Under the pieces are notes generated by a model, which was not told where the DNA came from, did no database searches, and saw nothing but the letters and a program-made list of their open reading frames with translations. Below are positions 33,150-45,450 of a DNA stretch of 64,000 bases, piece by piece. The stretch's first letter is position 1. Each line of letters starts with the position of its first letter. This stretch comes from Diphasiastrum complanatum (taxonomy: Eukaryota; Streptophyta; Lycopodiopsida; Lycopodiales; Lycopodiaceae), in assembly GCA_029204225.1 (NCBI GenBank), contig CM055094.1, positions 32,227,841-32,291,840 on the forward strand. Reading direction: 5' to 3'. Position numbers and translations under genes: made by a program.

Positions 33150-33960
33150 TCAAATGCAGGTGTGTCCCATATTCTCTGGTAGATGCTAGCACTAGACTTC
33201 CTAGTGCTCTACATTCACCAGATCCCCATTAAAAACTCACGCATATAAATGCCACTTTATGTTGGAGCCATTCTATTATATTTGCAAGCTAGTGAATCAG
33301 AATTAAGCAAGTCAAAGTACTGGTAGTCCACCACCTCCGAAGCATTGTGTTGTGCTCAGACAAATGATACCTCTTAATATTGTACCCATGCACAAGTGCC
33401 TATTAACACCATTTTTTAAGAGGTGGTATACATTTTTCAATCACCCCAATGGTGTATCTTGTGCATAAATTCATGCATATAAAATGTATGTGTGTCCCCC
33501 ATTCTCGGGTGGATGCTCGCACTAGGCTTGCTAAAGCTCAACATTCACAATATTCCCATCTAGTAGTCCATGCATATAAAGACCACTTTGTGTTTGGAAC
33601 CATTCTTGTTATTTATGCAAGCTAGTGAACAATAGTCAAGCAAGTCAACTATGGTGGCAATGGACCAATGCCAAGCCATCATGTGGTGCTCACACAAACA
33701 ATACATTTTGATATTATAACCATGCATGGCTGCTCACTAACACCACTTTGTGTTTGCAATATATACGTTATGTTTTCTAGCTAGTGAATGAGAATAAAAG
33801 AAGTCAAAAGTAGTGGCAATTGACCACCTATAAGTCATCATTTTTTTTTTTTAGGTGTGGGCATATGTTTGCAATCATTCTATGTGATGTTTCCAAGAGA
33901 GTGATTGAGAATCTAGGAAGTCAAAAGTAGTTCATCAATTTTTTATAAAATTTCTACCTT
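33150..33960. repeat. Degenerate tandem repeat, ~328-bp unit, two full and two partial copies
   Basis: AAATGCAGGTGTGTCCC at about 33153 and AAATGTATGTGTGTCCC at 33482 start two long units. Both continue with GATGCT(A/C)GCACTAG, ACCACTTTATGTTGGA/ACCACTTTGTGTTTGG, GCAAGCTAGTGAA and GCAAGTCAA. Partial copies of the second half start near 33742 and 33850. Confidence 0.6.
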
Positions 33961-34214
33961 GCCTTGCAAAGGCGAGACTATGTATCAAGAGATAATATGA
34001 AAATATTTAAGGTTTAACTTAGTGTTTAAAATAATAGTGTTATGTCCATGTCCTATATTGAGGATTTGTAATAATCTTTGACATGGATATTCAAAACTCC
34101 AATATATGAGATTATTAGGCCAAAAATGTAATTAATAAGCATATGAGAGCCTAGGCACTCCAATTAGGATGTGCAAAACACTGCATGGTGATTGATGGCT
34201 CTATGCATGCAGAG

Positions 34215-35021
34215 TGTGAGAAATTGGCAAAAATCTAGCTTGGTATTTTTTTTATGATAGAAGTTTGTAAGTGAATCTCACATGTGTGGAGAATTGTAAA
34301 GTAAATAAAAATATTTGATATAGGGGTCTCATAGAATTTCATAGTCAAGCATTTAGGTGTAGGATGTTGATAGGGTCAAATTTGGCATAGATGGCAAATT
34401 ATCCATTTCCAGTTGTAGTGCCACTATTGAGCCAAAAAAAGAGTAGGAGGCCAAACTCGTGCCAATTAGAGTGTAGACAAGTGTAATGCTTTTGTTTGAT
34501 GAAGTTTAAGAGGTCCAATAGGATCTAGAGGTGGAACCATGAGTGGTCCAATAGAATTTGAGGTTTGCTTGAAAATGGTCCAATAGAATTTAGAGGTGCA
34601 TGGATCAATGGTCCAATAGGATTAAGAGGTGGCAAAGTGTGGTCCAATCATAGTTAAGCATAGTGGTAGCTCATGGATCTACTAGTATCATTGTACTCCT
34701 CATTTGGATCTAATTGATTTGGAGATTGAGTGGATTTTGAGTGTAAGTGATTTTCTAGCTTTCTCTCTCTACCCGAGAGCTATTGATGATTTTCTCTCTC
34801 TACACAAGGAGAGCAGCTTGTTTTTACTTAGATTACTTTTGGAACACTTCCCATATGTGTGAGTGAGAGTTGGAAGTGATTGAATGCATGTAGTAGTGTG
34901 TTTTTGCCATAGAATCAAAGATAGATCTTGAATCTCAATCTAGTCTTGATCTTGGTGCATCTACACGCCTTAGGAGATCACAAGTACATGTTGTGGACAG
35001 TCCACACGTGTGAAATTAACA
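34215..35021 (+). repeat. Copia 5' LTR, 807 bp
   Basis: It starts TGTGAGAAATTGG, ends GTGTGAAATTAACA, and is directly followed by the primer site. It differs from the 3' LTR by roughly 16 substitutions. Confidence 0.95.
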
Positions 35022-35033
35022 TGGTATCAGAGC
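35022..35033 (+). other. Copia primer-binding site
   Basis: TGGTATCAGAGC, the standard initiator-Met tRNA primer site of copia elements, immediately after the LTR. Confidence 0.95.
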
Positions 35034-35770
35034 CTACCTAAGGTCACCATGCATTTTGATCCATCTAAGTGAAAAATTTTCATCAATCTTGAGCTAGAAG
35101 TTGTCAAGGCCCATTTTCCTAGCTATCTTGTTCAATCTTGGATCAAAAGAGATCAAAAGGACATTGATTGGGTCTGACCTAGTACTGTACGGAATCAGGT
35201 GCTCAGACACGTGTGAGGAACATCCAATTTTAGTCTGGGAGTTCTCTTTCATGTTTGATCCAAAAATCTTGCTAGATAGCTTGTTTTGAAGCTATTTTTG
35301 TCTAGTTTCTGATGCAATCAGTTTCATTCCATTTGGTTGTGCCAATCAAAAGTTATAAGCTTTTGAAGAGGGTTATGTAGGGCCTGGGTGGACACATTTT
35401 GTTTGGTCAAGAGATTGCTTGTTTGATCCAAAATCACAGTTGAATGCTTACCAATCTCATCTATATGTGATCTAGGCACTGTTTTGAGATCTTAGCCATT
35501 TTGTTTCATGCAATATCATTGTATTTGAGTCAAATTTGGTTTCTTAGTGTATTTCACACGTGCTAAGAGTGTTTGATCCTAAAGTTTCCCATACTCCATC
35601 ATTTGATGTGAAGTAGATCTAGTTTTGGAGAGATTGAGATAGCTAGTGAGAATCATCTCACAGTTTGTTGCAAGATCTTGCATAGGAGATGGTAGCACAC
35701 CATTATTGGATCCTATAGTGAGAGAGAAGCAGCATTTTTTGTTCATCACTTTTATTTATCTCCACTTTAC

Positions 35771-36922
35771 ATGATTTCAATGATTTCATACTTGTTGCAA
35801 CCAAGTGAGAGATTGTCTACTTCGAATTATTCAATATGGAAGTTGAGGATGGAGTCCATCTTGATACTCCAAGACGTGATGGACATTGTACTTGGGATTG
35901 AGGAGGAGCCTCAAGGCCTTCAAGAAGTACAAAAATACAAGAAGAGAGCTAGGATGGCTCTTCACTACATTAAGATGAATGTCTCTAATGAGATATTGAG
36001 GGAGATTGGTGATTGTTCTACATCCAAGGAAACTTGGGATTGTCTCACGTCCATCTATGAGGCTAAGAACACCTCTAGGCTCCTCACTCTTAGAAATCAA
36101 ATATTCTAAAGTAGTCAAAAAAGTGATGAGAGTGCATCTAATTATGTTTTGAGAGTCAAGGATATTCATAGGGAGCTTGCATGTACCGGTGACTCAATCA
36201 ATCAAAGTGAGCTAGTTCAAGTCATTCTCAATGGCTTGAGAGATGAATATGACAACCTTGTCCAATCCTATGCCATTAAGGAGGAGCTACCAAGTTTGGA
36301 GGCCCTTCAAAGTGTGCTTATTTCTGAAGAATCAAGACAAGAGTACAAACTCTTGAGGATGGACAAGCTATCACTCAATCATGATGATGGCAAAGTTCTA
36401 TTTGCCAAGCACAAAGAGAGGAGTAAGAAGCAACATCATCACTTCTCTAATGACAAAGCTAAAGACCAAGATGGAGAGGAGGAGAATACTTCTCATGCTT
36501 CTACTTCAAATCTCAAGAAGAAGAAGATCAAGTGCTTTTATTGTGGCAAGAAAGGCCATTATGCCACCAATTGCTTCAAGAAGAAGAATCAACTCAATCA
36601 AGCCAACATCACCAATGAGAAAGAAGACTATATTGCAAGTGATGGAGAAGGCTCTCTTATGGCATCAAGCTTCTCCTCTTCCACCTTCAACAAGGATGAC
36701 TCATGGTATATTGATAGTGGAGCATCTTCACATATGTGTGGCTCCAAGCACTTTTTTTCATCTATTATGCCTTATGATGGAGTCAAGAAGACCATATACA
36801 TTGCAAGCAAGCATGAGTGCAATATTGAAGGAGTAGGGATTATTCCCTTGAAGCTTGCATCTTCTAAAGATCTCTTTCTCAACAATGTTCTTTTTGTCCC
36901 AAAGCTTACAAAGAACATCTGA
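35771..36922 (+). pseudogene. Copia gag and protease, lightly damaged
   Basis: The first frame (35771-36109) has SERLSTSNYSIWKLRMESIL, DIVLGIEE and ETWDCLTSIYEAKNTSRLL, the copia gag N-terminus and UBN2 start. A TAA at 36107-36109 interrupts it, and the frame continues to 36922 with NGLRDEYDNLVQSYAI, the zinc knuckle CFYCGKKGHYATNC, and protease WYIDSGASSHMCGSKHFF (catalytic DSG). It ends LFVPKLTKNI with a TGA, then continues in the same sense as VGQLLDSGFDVNFNID. The family is the same as the minus-strand element at 58.2-61.5 kb. One or two point repairs separate it from an open frame. Confidence 0.9.
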
Positions 36923-37560
36923 AGTGTTGGCCAACTTCTTGATAGTGGCTTTGATGTCAATTTCAATATTGACAATTGTGTGATTAAGAAGGATGGTGAG
37001 ATCCTTGCATATGGATCAAGATTTGAAGGCATCTACAAATTGGATCCAAGTGAGAGTGCAAAATCTCTTGATGTTTCTTATATGTCCAATATTTCAAAGG
37101 AGGATGATCACACAAGATGCACATATCTTCTCTCTTCAAGTATTATGGTGTATGATTATTCCTTATTATTCAAAGCATATGTTGAGAAGAAATTCTCATT
37201 GAAGATCAAAGCTTTGAGGAGTATTGGAGCTCTTGAAGGAATAGCACCATATGAAGTTTTACTCAAGATGAAGCCTAAGGTTGATCACCTTAGTGAGCTT
37301 GGTAGTGCTTGCTTTGCACATATTCCCTTGGAAAAAAGAAGGAAGGATGATCCAAGCTCATGGATCATGATTGGATACTCATCCATCAAGGAGGCCTTTA
37401 GTGTCTTTACACTCTCTATTTCAAAAGTGATTGTGAATAGAGATGTCACATTGCATGAAGATTCAATCTTGGAAGTGGCTGAGATCAAGGCTTCTCAAGA
37501 AGCATCACAAGTTATCTTTTTTGAAGGTATTCAAGTTATGATCGGGCCAATGTGTGAGGA
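36923..37560 (+). pseudogene. Copia integrase relic lacking its catalytic residues
   Basis: After DGEILAYGSRFEGIYKLDPS the zinc-binding pre-integrase region is absent. The frame jumps to YDYSLLFKAYVEKKFSLKIKAL and then straight to GIAPYEVLLKMKPKVDHL and HIPLEKRRKDDPSSWIMIGY. Compared with the copy at 60044-60526, the stretch with CDGGGEY and the catalytic Glu (VTERNNR there) is deleted in frame. It is open from 36980 to 37960 together with the next segment. It cannot encode an active integrase. Confidence 0.85.
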
Positions 37561-38457
37561 GGAGTTCCTTCTTCATATGATTTCAAGAAGATCTTCAAGA
37601 TGCATGGCCGAGTCTTTATGGCTCACCTTACATGGAAAAGAGGGGCATCTTTCATGTTGTATCTACTACGACACATTCATATATGCTTCTCTTCCTTTGC
37701 TTGAAATGCTATCTTGCTTCATTGAATTTTTTGGATCTCAAAGTTCAAGAAAAGCTATACTAGTTTTGTATGATGCTTATGGTATGGACATGTTTCTTGT
37801 CATTATTGACTTAGATGTGTTTCCAATACTTTTTGAAAGCAAGATATTGTATTGTCAAAAGTATGCTCTTGATTCTAGTAAGAACAAGATTGAGCTTGGT
37901 ACTCACTTTTTTGAAAATCATGTTTTCACATGTTTGAGGCAAATTGTAAACTCCTCTTGAGATTAAGTGAAGCATCCAAAGTGGACACTTACATCCTTGA
38001 GAGAGTAACTAGCCTAAAAAAGATCAAGATAGTCTTTGATATCAAGATTAGATCCACCATGGATATAGTTCATTGTATGTAGACTAGTCAAGCTAGAAAG
38101 CATAATCTTGATAATCATCATTGTTTCACATCTTATGATCTTGATCTCCGTGATCCTTATGAGGCTTGGAAGCCTCAGATTTCTCTATTTATGGTGCATC
38201 CATCATGCAAGTGGAACTTTCAAAGCAAAGATCATCATCAAGCATGGAGGAAGCCCATGATCATAGTGGCATATTGGTGGAGCACTCTTCAAAGGCATTG
38301 GCAAGAGATCTCTACCAAAGAGATCTTATCATGGATATGGTGAGGGTGCTGCTATGATGGATCCCTTGGCTGATCTTCACTTCTTATGCATACCAAAGGA
38401 TCCACTCAAAAAGATTTACAAACTTCTCAAGTGATCTAGTACCTTTCCAAGCTATTT
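37561..38457 (+). other. Unrecognised segment in place of reverse transcriptase
   Basis: The open frame continues to 37960 (DAYGMDMFLVIIDLDVFP, ending HVFTCLRQIVNSS), then stops. The rest to 38457 is broken, with a short readable piece DPLADLHFLCIPKDPLKKIY. None of the copia reverse transcriptase landmarks (YVDD, AFLNG, KQAPR) appear. FHARSKHI-type RNase H is absent, though SSKNKIELGTHFFENHVF could be a very diverged trace of it. Origin unknown: captured host sequence or scrambled pol. Confidence 0.45.
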
Positions 38458-39276
38458 TTTGAGGAGGAGTGTGAGAAATTGGCAAAAATCTAGCTTGGTA
38501 TTTTTTTTATGATAGAAGTTTGTAAGTGAATCTCACATGTGTGGAGAATTGTAAAGTAAATAAAAATGTTTGATATAGGGGTCTCATAGAATCTCATAGT
38601 CAAGCATTTAGGTGTAGGATGTTGATAGGGTCAAATTTGGCATAGATGGCAAATTATCCATTTCCACTTGTAATGCCACTATTGAGCCAAAAAAAGAGTA
38701 GGAGGCCAAACTCGTGACAATTAGAGTGTAGACAAGTTTAATGCTTTTGTTTGATGAGGTTTAAGAGGTCCAATAGGATCTAGAGGTGGAACCATGAGTG
38801 GTCCAATAGAATTTGAGGTTTGCTTGAAAATGGTCCAATAGAATTTAGAAGTGCATGGATCAATGGTCCAATAGGATTAAGAGGTGGCAAAGTGTGGTCC
38901 AATCATAGTTAAGCATAGTGGTAGCTCATGGATCTACTAGTATCATTGTACTCCTCATTTGGATCTAATTGATTTTGAGATTGAGTGGATTTTGAGTGTA
39001 AGTGATTTTCTAGCTTTCTCTCTCTACCCGAGAGCTATTGATGATTTTCTCTCTCTACCCGAGGAGAGCAGCTTGTTTTTACTTAGATTACTTTTGGAAC
39101 ACTTCCCATATGTGTGAGTGAGAGTTGGAAGTGATTGAATGCATGTAGTAGTGTGTTTTTGCCATAGAATCAAAGATAGATCTTGAATCTCAATCTAGTC
39201 TTGATCTTGGTGCATCTACACACCTTAAGAGATCACAAGTACATGTTGTGGATAGTCCACATGTGTGAAATCAACA
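38458..39276 (+). repeat. Copia polypurine tract and 3' LTR, 807 bp
   Basis: TGAGGAGGAG (38460-38469) precedes TGTGAGAAATTGG at 38470. The LTR ends GTGAAATCAACA at 39276 and is followed by the CAGAG duplication. Confidence 0.95.
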
Positions 39277-39543
39277 CAGAGGAGTATCAATAGCAATTGG
39301 TAAAGGATTACGGTTCTAGAAAAAAATATTTCTAGGTTCCAGGGGTCTATATATACCTACAAAATCTCACCCAACTCCACTTTTAGATTCCAATATTCTC
39401 TTAAATTTAGTCATCGTGGCTCGGGGGTGAAGCTAATTGAGGTTTGATCTTCAGTTTCTATTTGGTTGGATGGTTTGGCTCCACAGCACTCCTTTTGGAA
39501 TTCGCAATACGATCTAAAGGATCTACACTTGGCAATCTTTACA

Positions 39544-40582
39544 ATGATATCAAAGTTCAAGCCTGCATCAATCAGGAGGTGGAGACGCTTTTAGCTTTTT
39601 GTAGCTTTTTGCAGCTTTTTGATAGATACGATCGTAGTTCTTTGCTTTTTCTTCATAGTGCTAAAATTGACCTCCAAGTAAGTGATCTCTTAGTATCTTA
39701 TTGTTCTTAGCCTAAAGATTAGTGTCATGGATGTTCTCTATAATCATAATTGCAATTCACTTGATTTTTAATGGTTTTAACTATTTTTCAACTAGTATTC
39801 ATTCTTTTGGCTTGAAAATCATCCAACATAGTATATCTTAATATTTTTTGGATTCTATTTGCTATTTTTCAGTCATTATGATAGGCTTCAATGATTTCAT
39901 GTGAGCTATGCTATAGATATTGGATTTGTTCTGTGTTTTTGGTCAAAATTTGACTTTTTTGGCTAGAAATAATCAATAAAAGTCCATATTTGATAGAATA
40001 GAAACTTTCAGTACTTGCATGAGGTCAAATTGAGGTAAGTAGAGTCAAATTGCACTTGCATTTGGTTGTGATCCATTAGTCCATGCCCAAAACCTCAAAT
40101 TCTAGTTAAAAAAACATAGTTTTATTTTTTATTTTTTATTTTTTTTGATAAATTGAATCATTTTCTATGTTGTAGACTTTGCATGCATGTTTTTATAGAT
40201 GAACTGAAGCTATCCAATGGTTGTGATCAGGTTCAATTGGCTGTAGGTATTGTAGGGAGTCCTTGAAGGGGCAAAAAATATTGTAATTTTTATGGGTTTT
40301 TGGACATGAATAGCTCTTTTTACAAAATATGAAGCTTGAATCTCAATATACAAGCTGAAAGGTTGATGGAATTTTGATTCAAGCCCTCATACACCTATTT
40401 TGGTGCTTGAAGGCTTAGGCGACAATTCTTTGAACTTTGCTAGCTTGGTGCCCTCCTAGAAATCATTTTTTTCATTGTTGTGAGCCTATAAATTATTGCT
40501 GGATCTAATAGAAGCCCTATGATCTTTAATGAACCATTATAGAATGCATGTAATGTCTATTCAATGCCATACAAAGCATAGA
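39544..40582. other. Noncoding sequence, probably gypsy leader
   Basis: It follows the primer-like site of the split gypsy LTR and is AT-rich without a coding frame. It may be the untranslated leader of that element, cut off on the right by the Tat-like element. Confidence 0.4.
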
Positions 40583-41294
<712 letters not shown>

Positions 41295-41298
41295 ATTT

Positions 41299-41311
41299 TG
41301 GCACCGTTGCC
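41299..41311 (+). other. Tat-like primer-binding site
   Basis: TGGCACCGTTGCC, four bases after the LTR end, is close to TGGCGCCGTTGCC, the tRNA-Asp primer site used by Tat/Athila elements. Confidence 0.75.
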
Positions 41312-42532
41312 ACCGAGCTACGCCAATTTTTCAATTTGCAGCATGTTTGTTGGATGGTTAGCTTGCATTAGGCATCTTGTCGTGGCATGAATAGTGTTAG
41401 ATCTTCATTTTAGGGTTAGTTTGGGATTGATTTTGCTTGATTTGAGTGGATTTGCTTGTTTGAAATATAATTTGATTGTAAAACAGGGAAAACTATTCAG
41501 ATCACCAATCTTAAGATCCATTTGGATCTGAGATATCAGAGAAAAAACAAAAATCGGTCAAATCTGCCAAATTTTGGTCAAAAAGAGGTGAAAAGCGTCA
41601 TCGGAGCTTATAAAATTTTACCCTCTTTTAGGAAACCTTCACCGAGTTGTAGACACCTTCGGTTTTGTTCACAAAACCTTCAGTTTGAAGGGTGAAGATT
41701 AATTCCCAGTAGATTTTTAGAAACATCAGAAAAATCGTCAAAAAACACCAAAAAATCACCAAAACCCTAAAAATACAGAAAAAGAACCTTCGCCCGATTC
41801 ACTATGCATAGGTGTAATTTAGATCTATCTATTGCTAGGTCGACCAAGAATAATAACAAAAATAGAAAGATTTTCAGAAGATCAGTTGTCATATTGTCAT
41901 ATTTTTGTCAAAAAAGTCACTTTTTTGCAAAAATACCAATATTACTCTTGATCCTTCGCCAGAACCCTCGCTGAGTTTCCAAAACATTCTATTTATAGTA
42001 AAATACTATTTTTGAGTTCGATGAAGATTCTTTTGGATTAGATCATAGAAAATCTTGATTTTTACCCTCGCCAAACTCCAAAAACTATATTTTCTTGTGT
42101 CAGAAACCTTCATCCATTTTTCCATAGTTTTATCTGTGTCAGATCTTTCATCTGAGAGGTCGGCGAAAGTTATTTCCCAAGAAATTGTCAGAAAAGTTGA
42201 TCAGAGAGTTTTTTTTTTTCAAAAATAGCACTGTTGAACCTTCACCGAGCCACCCTTCACCTAGGGAATCTTTACCAGTCATATTTTTAGTTTTTGATTT
42301 TCCAGATCAAGTCTCTGTCAAAATTTGGGTCAAATCTGATATATTTTGATTTGGATTTTAAGAAATTTATCATTTTTGAAAAGTATCGGTTGATTGAATT
42401 TTGAAATCTTTTTCATGATATAGCAATTAGATTCTTGAAAAGTGAAATAGATCTAGCAGATCTGATCTGAGATAGTTTTGATTGAGAGATCTAGATCCAA
42501 TCTCGTTGTCTGCTTGATTTGAATTTGAGAAG
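41312..42532. other. Element leader with recurring CCTTCRCCGAG motifs
   Basis: Noncoding. Variants of CCTTCGCCGAG occur near 41637, 41787, 41955, 42067, 42165 (inverse) and 42238, and again in the 3' noncoding region at 48728-49050. Confidence 0.55.
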
Positions 42533-44441
42533 ATGGCTACCCCTGGAGGTGCTCCATAGGAAGTCAATCCAATTATTCTTAGAAGAGCACCCTGTTTGGA
42601 TCTACCCAAATACAATGGGTTAATCGATCCAGTTAGATTTCTTCAGATCTATGCTGAATCATGTGAAGTCTATGGCAAAAAAATTTCTCAAGATAAACTC
42701 AAGTTGTTTTCTATGGCCTTAACAGGCAGCACAAGATTGGTACTATAATCAAGATGAAACTAAGCGTACAGATTGGGAGGTTGTTGAATGAGCCCTCATC
42801 ACACGGTTCAAACCGCGAAAGTTTATGGAAGACCATTTTCTACTTTTAAATAAAATTGGAATGGAAAAGCGAGAAATGGTTCGAAATTACATTGAACGGG
42901 TGAACCGCCTCGGATCTAAGTGCGAACCTGAGCTGATTAACAAAAATGCCATGATTATGTGGTTTTTGTCAGGTCTACCTAAACGGATCATACATGAGCT
43001 AAAACGCCATAATGAGTATGCACTCTTGCAAAATGCTATGGACGATGCAATTCGGAAGGAGGATGAAGATTCAAACGATGAGCTGAATATCAATATGATG
43101 CCTTATACAGCAGGGCAGACTACTATGACATCCACCACTATTGCATCAACGAATGCCAACGCTACCGCAAAAATGATGCTCAATGAGTTCGAGAAACTTG
43201 GGAAGAACCAATAGAAACAGATGAAAAAATTGCAGTCGCAATTTGATGAGAAGATCAAAGCATTGAGAGATTTCCACGGAAAAGCTAACAAGAAACCTGA
43301 GAAGTTTGCAAAGACTTTTTCTACTAGGAAAAATGTCTTTTGTTCTATTTGCACAGGAAATCACATAGTAAATGAGTGTCCTCAATTGAAAAAACGAATG
43401 GAAATCAATGTTTGCCATTTGTGTAATTCACCTGATCATGAGACTGCTTTTTGCAACTTCAACCCTCAGATAATTCAGCAATGGTATGCCCAAATGGGAT
43501 ATCGAAAGCCACAGTATGGAGGAAATCCAGCAGCTAGACCTTGACAATCTGCTCTTGGATACCCGGAACGTTTAGCCTTACATGCCCCACCAAAAAACTT
43601 TGCTCCTCCTGCCAATTTGATAGAACCAGATTCTTACAGAAGTGCTGAGCAATGGAACTATGGTACTGATCAAGCAAGTGGATCTTCAGGTGGATCTTCG
43701 GAACAATATGCTATTTATGTTGTCACTCAACAACAAGCCTCTAGAAATTGGACCAGAGCACCACTTGGATGCTTTGCATGTGGAAAAAATCACAGAGTTG
43801 CAGAATGTCCAAATAAAGAGAAATTTGTACCATTCTGTCGTGACTATGGTTATGGGCATTGCTATAAAGACTGTCCAGCAAGACCGAAGCCACCACCAGC
43901 TACAGCGCTTGTAAATTTGATAACAATCAAACAAAGATCAGTAGCTCGGAATAAATCAAGTGTACCCTTGATGGTGGTCACCAGAGCACGGAAGCAGAAA
44001 GAACCAGTAGCGGATCCATTACTTGCTGATTCTATAACATTGAACGATATACCAACAACATCGAGAGTCTATCCAAATCTTCATGTAGAAAAACGAAGAT
44101 ATCAGGATATGAGACAGTGGATTAAACATCTGCAAGAAGAAGAGGATATTTAAGCTGCTAAAGCAACAACTGAATTTCATTCTTCACCATTGTAGCCTCC
44201 AAGAAATTTACGTACGGATATGAGTGATCGGTTACATCATCATGAAGAACCCTTCAAGATGACTAAACTGGAAGCGCCACAAACAGAATTGCTCATGAAT
44301 ATTATGTCTAGTAAGATCAATATCTCATTGGGAGAGTTCCTAAAGTTGGTGCCAAAAGCAAAAGAAGTCTTAGCGCAAAAGTTAGCTCAAGTCGAACCAG
44401 AAGTCCATCAAGAGCTACTTGTTTGTGCTGGATTTGAATAA
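42533..44441 (+). pseudogene. Tat-like gag with four zinc-knuckle-like motifs
   Basis: ATG at 42533 (MATPGGAP, then TAG), LDLPKYNGLIDPVRFLQIY, then ALITRFKPRKFMEDHFLLL and KKEL-type capsid region NAMIMWFLSGLPKRIIHELK (42825-43214). After a TAG at 43212 come CSICTGNHIVNEC and CHLCNSPDHETAFC (about 43340-43460). After another stop come CFACGKNHRVAEC and CRDYGYGHCYKDC (43770-43875), then PLMVVTRARKQKE and a C-terminal region ending VHQELLVCAGFE. In the fourth knuckle the second Cys is Tyr; the related element at 61.5 kb has CRECGYGRCFKNC there. The same order in both elements shows this is the family's real gag architecture. Gag packages the RNA. Confidence 0.85.
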
Positions 44442-45450
44442 TCTAACGAAGTACTCCATGTTGGAGCCGCTTGAAAAGTGAACAAAAGAATATCACTCTG
44501 CCGATACAGCATAGACACTTTCCTAAAGAAGTTGCTGTGATAGATGGCAGTTCAGGAGTTAACCTGATTTCTGCAAAGCTATGTGCAAAATGGGGCCTTA
44601 CAAAGATCAATCCTGCTACTTTTGCTATTAAGCTACTGATCAAATGACAGTTCGTCCATGAGGAATGGTTGAAAATATAACTGTTAGAATTGCGGGAGTA
44701 TAGTTCGTCATTACTTTCGAAGTGATGGACTTACCAGAAGCACCAAATGTCTACCAAGTTCTATTGGGACATCCATGGTATGAGTTGCGCAACTAATTCA
44801 TAACTAGGATACCGGAAAAATCACTTTTGAAAATCATGAATGTGCAGTTAAAGTTGATCCTACAACTTGGACTATCAAACCAGTGGTTCAAAAAGAAGAT
44901 GACAATTCGTCAACAACGGATCATACTTGTGACCGTCCAAAGAAAAATTTGGGAGTTCATTATGATTCTCAAACGGATACTGTCAACTGGAATGAAGCTC
45001 TTGCAACGATTGATTGTGCAGCAGAATCTATGTGTCAACAAGATAATCAATCAGATTTGAACGAGATTTTCTTATTAGATCGAACTTTGGATACACCAAT
45101 CACGTTTCCATTGAATATACTGAATGTAGCCTAGATATCAACGGAATCTATACCAGTTTCAATTGAGGATGATCTCATACATGTGAGTCATGCCTTGACT
45201 TATGATGGCAATGCTGAATTTACGGATGAGCAGATTCTAAATCATATGGATCCGGAGTGCGTAATGTTCCTGATGAACCAACAATAAAATCGGCTAAAGC
45301 CGTTATATTGAAGGAATATAGGATCACAGGATCAATGACAAAGAAGCAAGCTAAGCAACATTATAATACGGTCCTGAAATGGGAAAATTCCCCTCAAAAG
45401 ATTGATTCGGCGAATGTGCCACCCTTACTAGATAAAGGAAAAGGAAAAAG
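44442..45450 (+). pseudogene. Tat-like aspartic protease and linker to reverse transcriptase
   Basis: AVIDGSSGVNLISAKLCAKW near 44534-44590 is the protease active-site region. The related element at 63.05 kb has VVVDGGSGVNLIS; DGGS in place of DSG is usual in this branch of plant gypsy elements. After stops, the linker runs PTTWTIKPVVQKEDDNSST, NEALATIDCAAES, TPITFPLNILNV (45134) and KAVILKEYRITGSMTKKQAKQ. Every part has a counterpart at 63.1-63.9 kb. Several frame changes make it inactive. Confidence 0.8.

Larger units (their letters stand above)
34215..39276 (+). mobile_element. Structurally complete, internally deleted Ty1/copia element, TSD CAGAG
   Basis: Flanked by identical CAGAG (34210-34214 and 39277-39281), with two 807-bp LTRs, a perfect primer site and a polypurine tract; total 5062 bp. 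By eye the LTRs differ at about 16 positions (near 2%), so the insertion is recent compared with its neighbours. The internal region is only 3.45 kb: gag, protease and pieces of integrase, then about 0.85 kb with no reverse transcriptase or RNase H that I can recognise. It must have moved using enzymes supplied by another element, or lost pol afterwards. Confidence 0.92.
34038..39543 (+). repeat. Gypsy LTR (TGTTATGTCC family) split by a copia insertion
   Basis: The left part 34038-34214 starts TGTTATGTCCATGTCC. The right part 39282-39543 ends TTTACA and is followed by ATGATATCAAAGTTC, a diverged initiator-Met-like primer site. It contains CTATATATACC near 39349 (TATA) and TTGGTTGGATGGTTT near the end, as in the LTRs at 9687 and 18641. 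The two parts together are about 440 bp. It looks like a 5' LTR, but no gag follows before 40583. Confidence 0.8.

Noticed and set aside
35022-35033. tRNA gene at the primer-binding sites
   Set aside because: Only the 12-base complement of a tRNA 3' end is present; no cloverleaf is seen here or at the other primer sites.
44534-44590. Protease with a mutated active site (DGSS/DGGS in place of DSG)
   Set aside because: The second element also has DGGS, and this form is normal in Tat-like plant gypsy proteases, so it is not damage.
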